From: Rhynchospora pubera
Lineage: Eukaryota > Streptophyta > Magnoliopsida > Poales > Cyperaceae
DNA length: 64,000 nt
NCBI GenBank assembly: GCA_028095005.1
Contig: CM051459.1
Coordinates: forward strand, 117,587,431 to 117,651,430
Direction: 5' to 3'
The position numbers were made by a program, and so were the translations under genes. This document shows, in pieces, positions 8,701 to 20,322 of this stretch (positions are counted from its first letter, which is position 1; the number at the start of each line of letters is the position of its first letter). The notes beneath the pieces were generated by a model. It was given only the letters and a program-made list of their open reading frames with translations, did not search any database and had not been told where the DNA came from.

Positions 8701-11700
8701 AAAGGTTGGAAAATCGAGTTTGTGATAGCGTGGCACACCCTGAGTTTCTGAACCAGTGGCACGATCTTGTGGACGGTGGCGCTCACCTGTTTTGGAAAGT
8801 TGCTCCAATGAGAGGAGGCGTCCTTCAGCTAGTTCAAGGCGGCGCATTAACTCATTTTGGCCTTGAACGATCTGCTGGTTGCTTTGGAGAAGGGTTTGAA
8901 ACGCAGCCACGAAGTCAAATGCTGGTGGGGTTGTTTTATCCTTAGACATCGTGCCTGGCTCTGATACCAAATTGTTACGAGCCTTGGTGGGTCGTAGGTT
9001 ATAAGGGGTATTAAGGGACTGGTTAGGTTCTGCCGTGATGAACAGAGAGATAGAGAGAAGAGAAAGATAAAGAGAAGACTATTTGTTATTGATTTCTGCT
9101 TAAAATCCTCATACAATACTAATACTCATTATATAGAGTATTTTCTAATATGGCAAGAACTAGAAATATAACAACTATTGTAAACTAAGGAAAGATGCAT
9201 AAAAATAAGGAAAGATACATAATATCAAATAATATCTAATAATTCTGATTTATTGGAAACTAGAATCTAAATTATAATCTATTATATTATTTCCTTAAAG
9301 GACCGGTAACAGTAGTCGTTATTTTGAAATGCTAACATAGATTATGTTGTGCTTCAGGTAGTGGGAAAACCTACACCATGCAACCGCTTCCACTGAAAGC
9401 ATCACAAGATATTTTCAGGCTGATGCACTACACTTATAGAAACCAGGGGTTCCATTTGTTTGTCAGCTTTTTCGAGATCTATGGGGGAAAGCTTTTTGAC
9501 CTGCTTGGAGAAAAGAAGTGTGTAATTTTTTTCTTGCATTCTCATTACCTCTATTTTCATTTTTTTGGGGAGGTGGGAGGGGGGGTGTTTTGACTTTCTT
9601 ATGACATTATTAAATATAATAAAGATCTAGATGGTTTTGGCAAAGCTCACCCTTAATACATTTTTCCCCCCTTCTGGTGGTTGAGAATTTTTTCCCCACT
9701 TCTGGCGGATGAGAATTATGTATACATGTTCGGTAAGTCACTGGTATCTCTAAATCCTTTTCTAATGCATTTGCCAGGAAACTCTGCATGAGAGAGGATG
9801 GAAAGCAACAAGTATGCATTGTAGGTCTCCAAGAATTTAAAGTTTCAAATGTAGATACAATAAGAGAGCTGATTGAGAAAGGCAATGCCAGCAGAAGCAC
9901 AGGCATGACAGGTGCCAACGAGGAGTCATCCCGCTCGCATGCCATCCTCCAGCTTGTCATAAAAAGGTCGATTGAAGGAAAAGAGTCAAAGCCCCCTAAG
10001 GTGGTAGGAAAACTCTCTTTCATTGACCTTGCTGGGAGCGAGAGAGGTGCGGATACCTATGATAATGATAAGCAAACAAGGTATATATTTAATAGTCTTA
10101 ATAAACATTGTTGCATGTACCAAATATTAGCTGATAATGCGAGATGTTCAAGATGTTTGATCATAGGATGCCTCTTTTATGATGCAGAATAGAAGGTGCA
10201 GAGATAAACAAAAGCTTACTGGCCTTGAAAGAATGCATCAGGGCCCTTGACAATGACCAAGTTCACATTCCCTTCAGAGGAAGTAAATTGACTGAAGTAC
10301 TCCGAGATTCATTCATTGGAAACTCAAAGACAGTCATGATTTCTTGCATCTCTCCCAACTCAAGCTCATGTGAGCACACTCTCAATACATTGAGATATGC
10401 TGATAGGTAATGTTCTGTCTCATTTGCTTTCAGTCTCATATACTGTATTGGGTATTCTTACCTTTTTCTTTGCCCCCTTTCTATTTATGCAGAGTAAAGA
10501 GTCTTTCTAAAGGGAGCTCAAAGAAGGATCTATCAACCTCATCTTCAGGTGGTAATTTAAGAGACCCAAGCCCTACACCGGCACAAACCATTGACTATAC
10601 CAGTTTTGATGCACCAGCCGAGTCACAGAAGGTCTGGTCCAAGCAAAATGATAGGGATGCCCCTCTACCAACATCCAGTAACACAGAGTCGCGTATACCA
10701 CCCTCTAGTGCTACACGTGGTGCAACTCCAAGGCGGGGTAATGGGTATGGATATTCTGAGGAGATAAGTGGAAGTCAACAAGATGGGAGAATCTTATTAA
10801 AGAAAGGGAGCATGAATGGGCACTCAGCTTCACCTGCCAGAATAAGAGGAGAATCTCCTGTTAGGTGGAAGGATGTGAAATCAAATGAAGTGGCGCCAGA
10901 GGATGATCTCAATTCTCTTTTGAAGGTTAGGTTTCAGTTCACCTTTTTCAAGCTTTGTTGAATGGGCACTTAGAAACAAGCCTTGAGCCTACATGTTTAA
11001 TTGCTAATGCTTTTATTGTTTTAGGAGGAAGAGGAGCTGGTGATGACACACAGAGAACAAGTCGAGGAGACCATAAACATTTTACGTGAGGTATGAATCT
11101 AAAATAAAAACGGTGAAAATCAACTTTGATATGTAGATTAGGGTAACAGTGGATTTGATCATGTTTGGCCAGTAAACTTCTATTAAAATAGAAATAGTTT
11201 ACTATTTGACTCACTAACCTGGATTTGCACATTCCTGCCCTTTTCTGCTAAAATTATCAAATTTCATTGCTTTTGGTGTATTTTATTTTATGTCGCTTCT
11301 TGCAAGTTGGTTAATCAGAAGCCAGCCCTGTTGCTTTCACACAAACTAACTCACCTGGGTCCAATACAAATAAGATTCACCAAAGTTTGAACCAAACCTG
11401 CTGGTGATGCTGCTGACCTTATTAGCTCATCAGATCAGGTCAAACAATGTTCTAGCTCTGTTCTTTGGTACCCTTGCAACCTAGTTCAAGATGTCAATAA
11501 AGAGTTTCCTGGTGTTAATTGCATTAGAAAAGCTTATTTTCACTGTTCCGTGTTGTGCTGTAATTGACTGAAGATTATGAAGTATTCAGTTCCAAGTTCT
11601 GAACTTGGAAGAGGGAAAAAAAAAAACTGTGGTTAAAGAAATGTACAGACAAATGCTGTTATGAGGCACCAGTACTGTTGTATGCGATATATGAACTATG

Positions 11701-11923
11701 TCTGCAAGGAAATAAATAACTTCCCTTTGATTATTAAAAACAGGAAATGAAATTATTAGAGGAAGCAGATCAACCGGGAAACCAGCTAGACGAGTATATA
11801 TCCAGACTGAATGCGATTCTCTCAAAAAAGGCGACTGGAATCATGAATTTACAAGCCCGCCTAGCCAATTTCCAGCGTCGCCTAACTGAAAACAATGTTC
11901 TAGTTACACCCCTTGGATTGTAA
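5749..11923 (+). CDS. KIN13B: Kinesin-13 (KIN13B-like) microtubule depolymerase, first exon(s) missing
   Basis: Internal-motor kinesin of plant family 13; family members depolymerise microtubule ends. Exons: 5749-5931, 6112-6270, 6411-6518, 6982-7059, 7335-7416, 9358-9517, 9778-10080, 10188-10406, 10493-10925, 11025-11090, 11744-11923. All join in frame and give 656 residues before the TAA. Seen in order: acidic N-terminal region ending SPGLLDLHSFDTDLLPE, motor start AVAKIRVVVRKRPLNKKE, the family-13 KVD motif (K and VD on either side of an exon junction), P-loop GQTGSGKT, switch I SSRSH, switch II DLAGSERG, HIPFRGSKLTEVLRDSF, then a Ser/Pro-rich linker and a C-terminal coiled coil (EEEELVMTHREQVEETINIL onward). 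About 50-60 N-terminal residues expected for this family are missing and should lie left of the LINE. The intron 7417-9357 has a GC donor and holds an antisense gag-only LTR element. The motor shows no lesion. Confidence 0.93.
7604..7942 (-). repeat. 3' LTR of gag-only element copy 1
   Basis: 339-base long terminal repeat, left end TGTTACGAGCC, right end ACCGGTAACA. On the minus strand it has a TATA-like CTATATAAT (about 7760-7768), suitable for starting an element transcript leftwards. Confidence 0.93.
7993..8949 (-). CDS. Ty3-type Gag protein of the gag-only element, copy 1
   Basis: 318-residue protein from the ATG at 8949 (MSKDKTTPP); an upstream in-frame TTG would run into the primer-binding site, so it was not used as the start. 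It has a Retrotrans_gag core (WINRCEQFFRGQRTVEEEKV, then AQQWYFQLERD and ELCHLRFGPP) and, near the C-terminus, a plant Ty3-type zinc knuckle CFNCDEQYTKGHKC. Gag would form the virus-like particle and bind element RNA. The protein stops about 30 residues after the knuckle, where autonomous Ty3 elements run on into protease. The frame is intact and has the same length as the second copy at 44763-45719, with only a few substitutions between them. Confidence 0.92.
   Translation of the reverse strand: MSKDKTTPPAFDFVAAFQTLLQSNQQIVQGQNELMRRLELAEGRLLSLEQLSKTGERHRPQDRATGSETQGVPRYHKLDFPTFDGKEDPLSWINRCEQFFRGQRTVEEEKVWLAAYHLTGIAQQWYFQLERDVGLLPWVRFKELCHLRFGPPVRTNPLGELMHLRQTDSVEEYQDRFGALICRADSVTPTQQMHIFTAGLSEPLRTDVELHKPSDLQHAMSLARAFERRYRTTPVASNLPKPPEVLVVLASSESGPEQRSLRRLNPIEMAERRQKGLCFNCDEQYTKGHKCKRLFFLEVMNDDEYEKSSLLITNEAPG
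8958..8969 (-). promoter_or_regulatory. Primer-binding site (initiator-Met tRNA), copy 1
   Basis: TGGTATCAGAGC on the minus strand, three bases inside the 5' LTR. It is the standard plant LTR-element primer-binding site for the 3' end of initiator-Met tRNA. Confidence 0.9.
8973..9311 (-). repeat. 5' LTR of gag-only element copy 1
   Basis: 339 bases. By reading, it matches the partner LTR at all but one site (GAGTTATT against GATTTATT), which indicates a very recent insertion. Confidence 0.93.
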
Positions 11924-12484
11924 ATATTTACAATATGGCCCATGAAGAAGTCCCCTTAAAGTTTCCAGAAGAATGAATTTTCTTTTGAGATGGTCCTTGC
12001 TGGCAACTTAGCTTGGGGTTTTGATGAGAAGCGGTCCAGTGTATTCTTTTATTTTCTTTATTGATTGTGATCATTTTTATTTCTTATGTGGGACTGATCT
12101 TGTTCGAATAGCTTGGGAAGTTTGGCAGTCTGATCTACTTCATTGTTTTATTAGTCTTATTTGGTTTTTTGTTACCTTTATTTGTTCTTTCTACACCAGT
12201 TGATTGCTTTTGGCGATCTTGGTATAATCTATCACGCTGTATGGTGATTTTGTTTGACCATTGGGACGTTATTTGGGGGGGGTGGGGTACAAACTATGTT
12301 GTAATTTGTAAAACATTGGAGCATCGGATATTTGTTATACTTTCTCGTATTGGATTAAGAACGATGGGCGATATGTAGATGTTGTGCACTTTAGATTGTT
12401 AGTAACGTAAGCTACTTGGTTTGATGCCATCAATTTATGTTAAATTCGATGATGAGTTCTACATACTCTGGTCTTGGTCTTTTT
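11924..12484 (+). other. Kinesin 3' UTR and downstream spacer
   Basis: T-rich sequence after the kinesin stop with no coding evidence; the short ORFs here lack domain signals. The polyadenylation site cannot be fixed by eye. Confidence 0.5.
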
Positions 12485-12642
12485 GGGGCCGTTTGGATTG
12501 TTTAGGAATAAGAGGAATAGTCTATTCTTAGGCGGAAAATATTGGAAAGTGTGTGACTATGTGAAGAGTTTGGATGGTTAGGAATAAATTTTTGTCTAGA
12601 AAGAGGCTATTTCTCTTATTTCTAAGCGATTCAAATAGAGCC
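12485..12642. mobile_element. MITE, PIF/Harbinger (Tourist)-like, copy 1
   Basis: A 158-base element starting GGGGCCGTTTGGATTG and ending in a degenerate inverse of it (AAGCGATTCAAATAGAGCC). Its interior (AAAGTGTGTGACTATGTGAA, GAGTTTGGATGGTTAGG) matches the reverse complement of the MITE at 25963-26121, which places both in one family. It is flanked by TTT on both sides, which is weak as a TSD. Confidence 0.7.
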
Positions 12643-12738
12643 TTTGGTAAATAAAATTCTAGTAATGAAAAATACAACATTGAAGATTTAAATTTGATCA
12701 ATAAAAGAGCATCATTGTAAGAAAAAGAAATTTTATTT

Positions 12739-12958
12739 TAAGTGAATTTTACTTAATTTTGATGATTAAATCATCTTTTTCAAAAACAAATATCCCTTGA
12801 ATTAAACATGAAAAAAAAAACGATAAATATCACTTGAATCAAACAAACGGTAAGTGAATTTTAATTAATTTTGATGATTAAATCATCTTTTTCAAAAACA
12901 AATATCCCTTGAATTAAACATGAAAAAAAAACGATAAATATCACTTGAATCAAACAAA
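12739..12958. repeat. Tandem duplication, period 113
   Basis: Two nearly identical units beginning TAAGTGAATTTTA at 12739 and 12852 and ending GAATCAAACAAA. Differences are a few substitutions and the length of an A-run. Confidence 0.9.
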
Positions 12959-14538
12959 AGAGAATTTATGCATTGCATGTTTTATAGTTGTTTATTATTA
13001 CAAAAGAAAATTATTGTATCGAGTCATATACATGATGTAAATAATGTAATATGATTGATGTATGGTGATTCGGTTTGACTTAATTAGTTGCGTTCTAAAT
13101 TTCCCACTGTAACCTGCTTAGAGAATTGATGCATAAGTATTTGGTTAACTCAAATTATGATGATGTGTTTTGTTAATGCATCACATTTTATTTTGATTTC
13201 AATTGTTATTTTATAATTGGCCGAGATATTATGTTGATATTGGTGGCTTGGAAAGAGGAATCATGCTAAGTATAATTACGTTTGAGATAGTTCTTGCATT
13301 ATTTTGTATTAAATTTTATGATAATCCTACAATTTAGAAAGGTGGTATAATATTAGTTGATTGTCCTGAAATACTTTTGATTATTTATCTTTTGATTTAC
13401 TCTAATGTCTCGTGAAAAGCTAATTTTCATCGATCTTCTTTATTTTATTTTAACCATATATCATTCATAAGAATTGGATATTCGCAAGTAAACCATTTTA
13501 TTTATTTATTTTAACTATATATGAATTGGATAGTTGCAAGTAAACCATTTTATTTATAGGAATTTTTATTTGGAGTAAAATGAGAAATACGTGAAATAGG
13601 AGTAAGTTTTATCAGATTGTAGATTAAGTTTGCATGACTTCCGATTTGAAATGCAAGAGTGATGACTTACACGGTCGAGGGACAAAAATGTAGGGAGGCT
13701 ATAGCGTCCAGCACACAAGTTGACATAACGAGAAAATTTATGTAATCGGTTGAATTCGTCGCTAAATAATTCAGTCCATGCTCTGTACCTGCTCCATGAA
13801 TTATCAATATTAGGTCCTTTTTTCACGTTTCGTTACGAGATCATTTTTATTTCAGTGAACAATTTGCAAAAAATAAATAAATAAAAAACACAAAAAGTAC
13901 TAAATTGCATAACTTTTTATTTTTTTAATGTAATAATTCACAAACACAATGTACAAAAATGTACTAAATTGCATAACAATAAAGAGAGAAAATAAATTAG
14001 CTAATCATATCTTACAAACGCAATGTTTTCATTGAATGATATATTGTATATTTGTATTACAAACTCGAATACAACTCTCTGATCTGAATATCCTTACGTA
14101 CAGAGAAAGCACAATTACATAATCCTATTCAGTAACTCCGGTTAAATCCCTCTTAACAGTTATCTTCATTCTTCAAAACCGTCTCTATTCAGTGTATCGG
14201 AATTCGGAAATGCCACTTGTCAGTACCCAAAGATGACCGTCTCCAGTGGAACTGTACGGGTAATGTCCAGTAATTCGTATTGGAAATTCAAATACCACAA
14301 TCTTTGATTATGTTATTTTTTCGGTCACATATTATAAAATCAAATGAAATATCTTACCCTTAAAATCACGTGACACACACGTGCCTAAATCCATCCAAAA
14401 TCTCTCATTACTTCTCGTTGGTCTTCGACGCGAATTTTGGAGCGGAGAGGACTGGAGAGAGGCCTCGCCGGGCTGTCTACGCCGTCCACCAAAAGCCATG
14501 TCTAGGTAGAGAAATTTCCAACGCACTGTACCACTACC
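12959..14538. other. AT-rich intergenic DNA and 5' region of the CPBP gene
   Basis: No gene seen. A short tandem duplication lies at about 13443-13558 (GGATATTCGCAAGTAAACC and GGATAGTTGCAAGTAAACC, each followed by ATTTTATTTAT). The last 150 bases become GC-richer and probably hold the core promoter and 5' UTR of the CPBP gene. Confidence 0.5.
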
Positions 14539-16254
14539 ATGTCAGGTCCGTGCAGCTGCCGTGCGCCGCTGCCATTGTTGACCCCTCCTCCTCGCGCCTC
14601 TTCTAAGCTCCGTGCTAGGGTTAGCATTTCTCCTACTGCTCAACCCATATGGCACTGCTCTGGTTCTGTCCCACTCGATCGCGAAAGATCCTTTGTTAAG
14701 GTCTGAATCTATTTTTTATTTTTTTTTTACTCAGTGGTATCAAAATTTTAGCTTATTTTATAAAAATTGATACACATGCAATGCAAGTTGTGATACTGTG
14801 TCCATATCTGTCCTGCGTGTAACCAATTTTCATATTTGCTATTTCTAAGAGGTGGAGATTGCGACCTGTATCCTGTTACAAGAACAGCGAAGAAGAATCA
14901 CCATCAAATGGTACAGATTACAATTTTATAGACAGTCAGAATAGTAATTCATCAGAGAGTACACCAGAGGAGCCTGATACAAAGAGAAAACACTGGTTTT
15001 CAAGATTATATGAGGTTGGTCGTGAGATATCCACTTATGTTTTCATTTTATATTTTTATGTATTACTGTATTTCTCAAGTAACTAATAACTGTGGATATT
15101 AGGTAGTTGGTATGAGTTCTTCTGTTGATAATAATGGATGGGCTGTACCTTGGACTGCTAAAACCATTATTCAGGTTAGTTTATTTCAATTATCTTTTTT
15201 TGCTAAATATATTTTTTCTCTTAAATTTCTGAGCCTGGCTGTTATATTCAAAACACAACCTGAATCATAATAGGAAGTTACCGAAACTATGGTTTATATA
15301 TAGACTCAGTTTCACTGCTGTAACTTTAAGCCTCAATACATTATTCTTGCTTGGCACAACGACACCCCGCCCTCAATTTTAATGGATTACCAGAAACACA
15401 TTTATCTTGCTCGGCACCTCAATTTTAATAGTTTATCGGGAACAGAAAAAAAATTAAGATCTAGCTAATATCTGACAAGCAATAACCTTTCTATAACCTA
15501 CCTCCCCTGGACCCGACTGATAATCTGGTACAGTATATCAATTAACATTTCTCATATCTAATGGCAGGTAATGCTATTGTGGGTTGCTTCTTTTTGGTTG
15601 GTTGGATCATGGATAATTCCTTTCCTGGCCCACTGGGCTGGGTTCAACAAGCAATCTCTCACCTATCGAGGCCAGGCCATATACAGCCTCATAACTGACC
15701 TCGCTGAGGGTTTGGCCGGCATTTCAATCCTCCATTACTGCCTCTCCAAATTCAAACCACTACCACCTGGCTGGTTCAGATTCAACTTCAAATTAAACTT
15801 CTCTCTCAGAGATAACTGGCTGCTCGACATAGCAGTTGGCTGCCTCTTCTTTCCACTGGTCAACCTTTTGTCCCATGTAAATCTTCTTCTTGTACCCGCC
15901 TTGCCAGCCCCGCCTGTCGGTTTATCTGGTGTGGAACAGTCAATTGTTGCGCAGGACCCTGTCGCTGTTGGCTTGTACGCTCTTGTGGTGACGGTTTGTG
16001 CACCTGTTTGGGAGGAAATTTTGTTTAGAGGCTTTTTGTTGCCATCCCTGACCCGGTACATGCCAGTACATTGGGCAATTTTCATGAGTGCTGTTGCATT
16101 TGCATTTGCGCATTTTAATGTGCATAGGATCCTACCGTTGATTTTGCTTGGGATCTTAATGGGGGCTGTTTTCACCAAATCTAAAAATTTGTTAGCGTCC
16201 ATGGTGTTCCATAGCTTGTGGAATTGGTTTGTATTTTGGGATCTTTTGAAATGA
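14539..16254 (+). CDS. CPBP/CAAX-type intramembrane protease, probably plastid-targeted
   Basis: Exons 14539-14700, 14850-15014, 15103-15174 and 15568-16254 join in phase 0 and give 361 residues. The first exon has transit-peptide composition (MSGPCSCRAPLPLLTPPPRA, rich in Ser, Arg and Pro, no acidic residue at first). Exons 2 and 3 are hydrophilic (EESPSNGTD, TPEEPDTKRK). The last exon holds several membrane segments and the three CPBP motifs: EEILFRG near residue 282 (EExxxR), FAFAHFN near 312 (FxxxH) and HSLWN near 347. Family members are membrane-embedded proteases or protease-like scaffolds; in plants many lie in chloroplast membranes. The start was chosen because it opens the transit-like segment and joins in frame. 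The substrate cannot be told from sequence. Confidence 0.85.
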
Positions 16255-18365
16255 GAGGGATTCCTCTCCGCATTGCATTGCAATTCTTTTCTTTTCTTTT
16301 TTTTTTGGGCAGTGTTGTTAGCATCTTTGTTGATGTAAAGAAGATGAGATTAGTCTGTTACTATTTTTTGTGGGCTTGTTGAGCACCAGTTCACTAATTA
16401 AATGACTACTAAATAAGGATATATAGAGCAAAAAAAATCTAAATTGGTAACAGCACAACTACTTTTAGGTGAAGTGCAATGGATCTAACTAACAAAACCT
16501 AAATGTAAACTGTGTTTGTGATTGTACGAACAGCAATGCAGTCTCAATCTATCGCTAAACGTGCACATTAATCACATTCTGGATTCTAGACCAGTAGATT
16601 TTCTAATAATTATCGGGTCTAGCTCAAACTACATCGATACTATGCTTGAATTATTATTTTTTATTTCATTTTCTGAAAAAGTTGCACACGGCACCGATTC
16701 CATTGAGAATAAAACCAAATAGAAGTTCATAACATAACTGCACAACAAAACCCAAAGAATATCTAAACCATCACGAGAACCATTACACTGCCATCTTGAA
16801 TGCCATTGCATCTCTTTCCCAGCGAAATTGCGACTGCTACGAGTTCCGGCAGTCAAGGTATGTACCAATGGAAGAACTGTCTATGGTATTTTGCCTCCAG
16901 CCCTAATAGATCATTCATCACTAACTCGTACACTTCGCCGTAAAATTGGTACTGAAACAGCTGTACCTAATGTTTTGTTAAATCTAGAGTGTAGTGTCGT
17001 AATGGAAATAGGACGACTTACTCGAGAGGGCACTACACACAAAGGAGGAAAAAAGGACAATAAAAAAAAAACCCAACAAAGAAACCAAAATATAAAAAAA
17101 AATCCAAAAATCAGTAAATGCGGCAAATTGCATTATCAATAGCAATTAAATTTAAACTAGCAATCAACATAAGCATGTAACGGTTGACCTCTCCTTGTAT
17201 AGTAATAAAAACGCGTCTATATTTTTAAATGTTAACCCTAAAATACCCAAAATTTGATTTGTACTAACTTACTAGAAAATACTAGCAGCAGAGCCCACTC
17301 AATGTGTGGCCCAATTTTAATATGTGATGTGTAAAAAGAAAGATCTTATTTGACAAAGATATATTGTCCATTTTCAATATTTAAGGTTAACATTATATTG
17401 ATTGGTACTAAAAGTAACAGTAGTATTTACTAATTTTAAACAATGGAATTGATAAAAATAGGCATGCTAACATTCCAAAAAAATAATTTGATGGAAAAAA
17501 ATTCTCAATAAGAAGTTTCACATAAGTACATTTTTGGTGCATGCTCCATCTCCCGGGTAATATTAACACCTGGTTTTATAAGCAACTTTGTATTTTGTCG
17601 GGACACCTCTCGATAGCGCCTCATAAAACACTGGCTCTGGCAAGTAAACTCCGACTTTGGGGATAGATGTGTTGCATCAATATAGTTGGTTCTAGCATTC
17701 GCTATTGCTCATAAAATGTTAGTTGCTTTTAATCAATAGCATTTATGCAAATCACGTTAATCCATCGAACCTGTTATTGCTCACAAAATGTTAAACCTCG
17801 AGTCCTAACAAAATTGTCCCATCCATAAATACAAATAAAACCCGTTTCAACTCTCCATAGCTTGTTACAGTTGCCATGCATCAAATTAATTTTCTTAACT
17901 CAAAAATAACGATAAACAAGAAGTATGCAACACAATCTTTGTTCTATCCACTGAAGCTTGATGCACAGCTGTTCCTCCCTCTGAGAAATTTGTTGGAACT
18001 AACAATACAATTTATTAACACAAAATTGCTTAACGCAAAAAAAGCATAACTTATTAACTAATCAAGAAGCTTTAGAATCACCTATAAACGTAGGTGAACA
18101 GCTTACTAACTAATCAAGAAACTTAAGATCACACAATATGGTACCAGTAAACCAAAGATTTGTGAGTACTTACCAGAAATTAGTAGAAAAAATACATAGG
18201 CATGTTATTTGAGTAAACACTTGGTAGAATCACTTAAAAGTTTCATAGATAGAGAAAATTACATAGCAATTCTCATGCATTTACTTTCTTCCTTTTGTTA
18301 ACATAGCCAACCAAATCTGTTGTGAATCATGAATTATTTGTTTCCATGTCCCATTTCTATATCTT
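16255..18365. other. Intergenic region after the CPBP gene
   Basis: Contains the CPBP 3' UTR, then AT-rich DNA. An ORF at 16828-17142 (+) ends in low-complexity Lys/Asn and is not recognised. A small repeat, TAACTAATCAAGAA followed by CTT, occurs twice near 18054 and 18105. No supported gene. Confidence 0.4.
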
Positions 18366-18734
18366 TCTATGACACAAGTGTTGTTCCAATAGAAAGTGAC
18401 AATTTAAAACAATCCCATAGGTTACCAGTACATTCTCTTCTTCCTTTTTGTATTTGTTTGATTCTGTCTATATGCAAAACAATAGTCTGAAAAAAAGTGC
18501 AATTTTTTTTCCCAAAATTGAGTATAATAACTTTTGCAAATAACAAGTGACCATAGACAATGTCCCACACAAATTGTATAGTACTTATAAACAAGAAGAG
18601 GATAAAGAAGAACCGCACCTTAACATCATCTGAGGAGAAGTTTGTGACAGTTTTCTGGTACCCAGCTTTCTTCAGATGATGATTCATCCACTACATCTTG
18701 TCGGGTGCCAAAGCCATCACCTTTTCCAAACTCC

Positions 18735-18938
18735 ATCCAACATATATACTATATACAAAAATATCAACCGAGCTGCTATAATATTAACAAAAAAGGAAGA
18801 AAAAATGCCAAAATAAGAGAGAGAGAGAGAGAGAATCTCTATCCAACATATATACTATATACAAAAATATCAACCGAGCTGCTATAATATTAACAAAAAA
18901 GGAAGAAAAAATGCCAAAATAAGAGAGAGAGAGAGAAT
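18735..18938. repeat. Tandem duplication, period 106, ending in GA repeats
   Basis: Units beginning ATCCAACATATATACTATAT at 18735 and 18841, each closing with a (GA)n tract after CCAAAATAAG. Outside the GA tract I see no differences, so the duplication is recent. Confidence 0.93.
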
Positions 18939-20322
18939 GGACCATATTGTCATCATCCATTAGCTCAACCAACTGGGGTGTCTTTTTTAAGTTCATATCA
19001 GCCAATAGTTAGATTGGAAATGAGGTTTGACAAATAAAAGGTCACTAAGCCAATGCGAAAATGAATATGTTTAAAAGGCAATGAAAAAGACTGCATGCCT
19101 AATTTTTAAAACAAAAGAAGTCAGAAAAAGCATGGATCACTAAAATCATTTGATCATTGCTTAGTTAATCAAAGAAGAGCACCAAAAGCGTAAGTAGAAA
19201 TACAAAATAAACTGAACTGGTGTAGACCTGCTGAAACAGCTCAACAAAAATCGATGTCCACTGGTTGTGATTTCGCCTCAAATAAGACATAATTTTAGTC
19301 TAAATTTTCCAATTTATCCTTGATTCAAGTATGCAACTCAACAAAAATTCAGTTTTAAAATTAAAAACTGGCTCTAGACCCAAACATAAGAAATGCAGAT
19401 TTGGAATTGAAACCATTAATTTACACTGTGGGCAATAGGGTGATAATCTCTGAAACAAAAACTACAAAGTGTACAAAATAATGTACATTACCTTTGGTAC
19501 AATAGGTGTCTTCACAGATCAAGCTTCTGAGAGATCATCATGGTGTCTTCAATTTGTTCATCATCAGGGTGTCTAATTTGTGCATCTCTAGTGTGTAGTG
19601 TAATATAGTATTATTTGCACACTAAAAATTTAAGCTAAAATAAGAAAAAAGTAACAAATCAATCAGAATTTAGGACAAAAAGGACAAGCAAATTGGATTT
19701 CTGCAACTTCAGTAAATGTAACTATAGACTACAGTTCCACTGATACAAACATACAAGCACACCCCCAATCGTACCAATCTCAATGAAAATGTTCAATTTG
19801 CATGATCAACCAAACTCAAACCTGACACAGCTCATTTGAGGATCAGAAAAGTGTGAACCAGACTCTACAGACTAACCCATCATGTCATTCTTACCTAGGT
19901 CATATAAAAAAATCAGCTCCGATGGACATCTGAATAACAATTATTAAACTTTAAAATATCAATTAAATTGAACACAACCAAGTCTAATTCAATACAATTG
20001 TGATTTAACTATGTGAATTCAGTTTGGTAGGAGACCCAGTATTCACTCATCAAACCCTACCTCAATGTATTTAACTTCCCCTTTTTGAACCAATAACAAA
20101 ATCCCTCCAAAATTCATTTAACTGATAATCAATAATTAATAAATGATGTGATAAAATTACAAAAATTTACCTCATGACGAAGACTGTGGTGTCGTACCGG
20201 CAAAGAAGTGGTAGTGAGAGGAGAGAAGAGGGGTTTGGGAGAGCTTGACAAAGAGAAGGAATATGATCTGGAGGCAAACAAGGCAGTAAGCCTTTTGAGG
20301 TCGAGCGGCGAGAGGTGCAGCG

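Larger units (their letters stand above)
7604..9311 (-). mobile_element. Gag-only LTR retrotransposon (TR-GAG type), copy 1
   Basis: Complete 1708-base non-autonomous LTR retrotransposon on the minus strand. The LTRs (7604-7942 and 8973-9311, 339 bases each) start TG, end CA and differ at one site by my reading. A target-site duplication GTAGT lies at 7599-7603 and 9312-9316. Next to the 5' LTR is a primer-binding site TGGTATCAGAGC (minus strand, 8958-8969), complementary to initiator-Met tRNA; next to the 3' LTR is a polypurine tract GGGGGAAA (7943-7950). The interior encodes only gag; protease, reverse transcriptase, RNase H and integrase are absent, and just 50 bases separate the gag stop from the 3' LTR. 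Mobility would need enzymes from an autonomous, probably Ty3-type, partner. Confidence 0.95.
7417..9357 (+). other. GC-AG intron splitting the kinesin P-loop, enlarged by an LTR element
   Basis: Exon 7335-7416 ends with CAA ACA G and is followed by GCAAGT; the next exon begins after TTCAG at 9358 with GTAGTGGGAAAACC. Joining them gives GQTGSGKT in frame, so the donor must be GC rather than GT. GCAAGT is the classic strong context of plant GC-AG introns. The intron is 1941 bases, of which 1708 are the inserted gag-only LTR element plus a 5-base duplication; without it the intron would be about 230 bases. Confidence 0.85.

Noticed and set aside
8009..8945. Plus-strand ORFs over the gag region (and the matching ones at 44779-45715)
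   Set aside because: They are shadows of the minus-strand gag, repeated in both copies because gag is; no domain of their own.
12480..12646. TTT as a true target duplication of the first MITE
   Set aside because: Lies in T-rich DNA and differs from the TAA at the related copy; could be chance.
16828..17142. ORF reading MRLLRVPAVKVCTNGRTVYG
   Set aside because: Ends in low-complexity Lys/Asn, no recognisable domain, no splice or promoter context; not reported as a gene.
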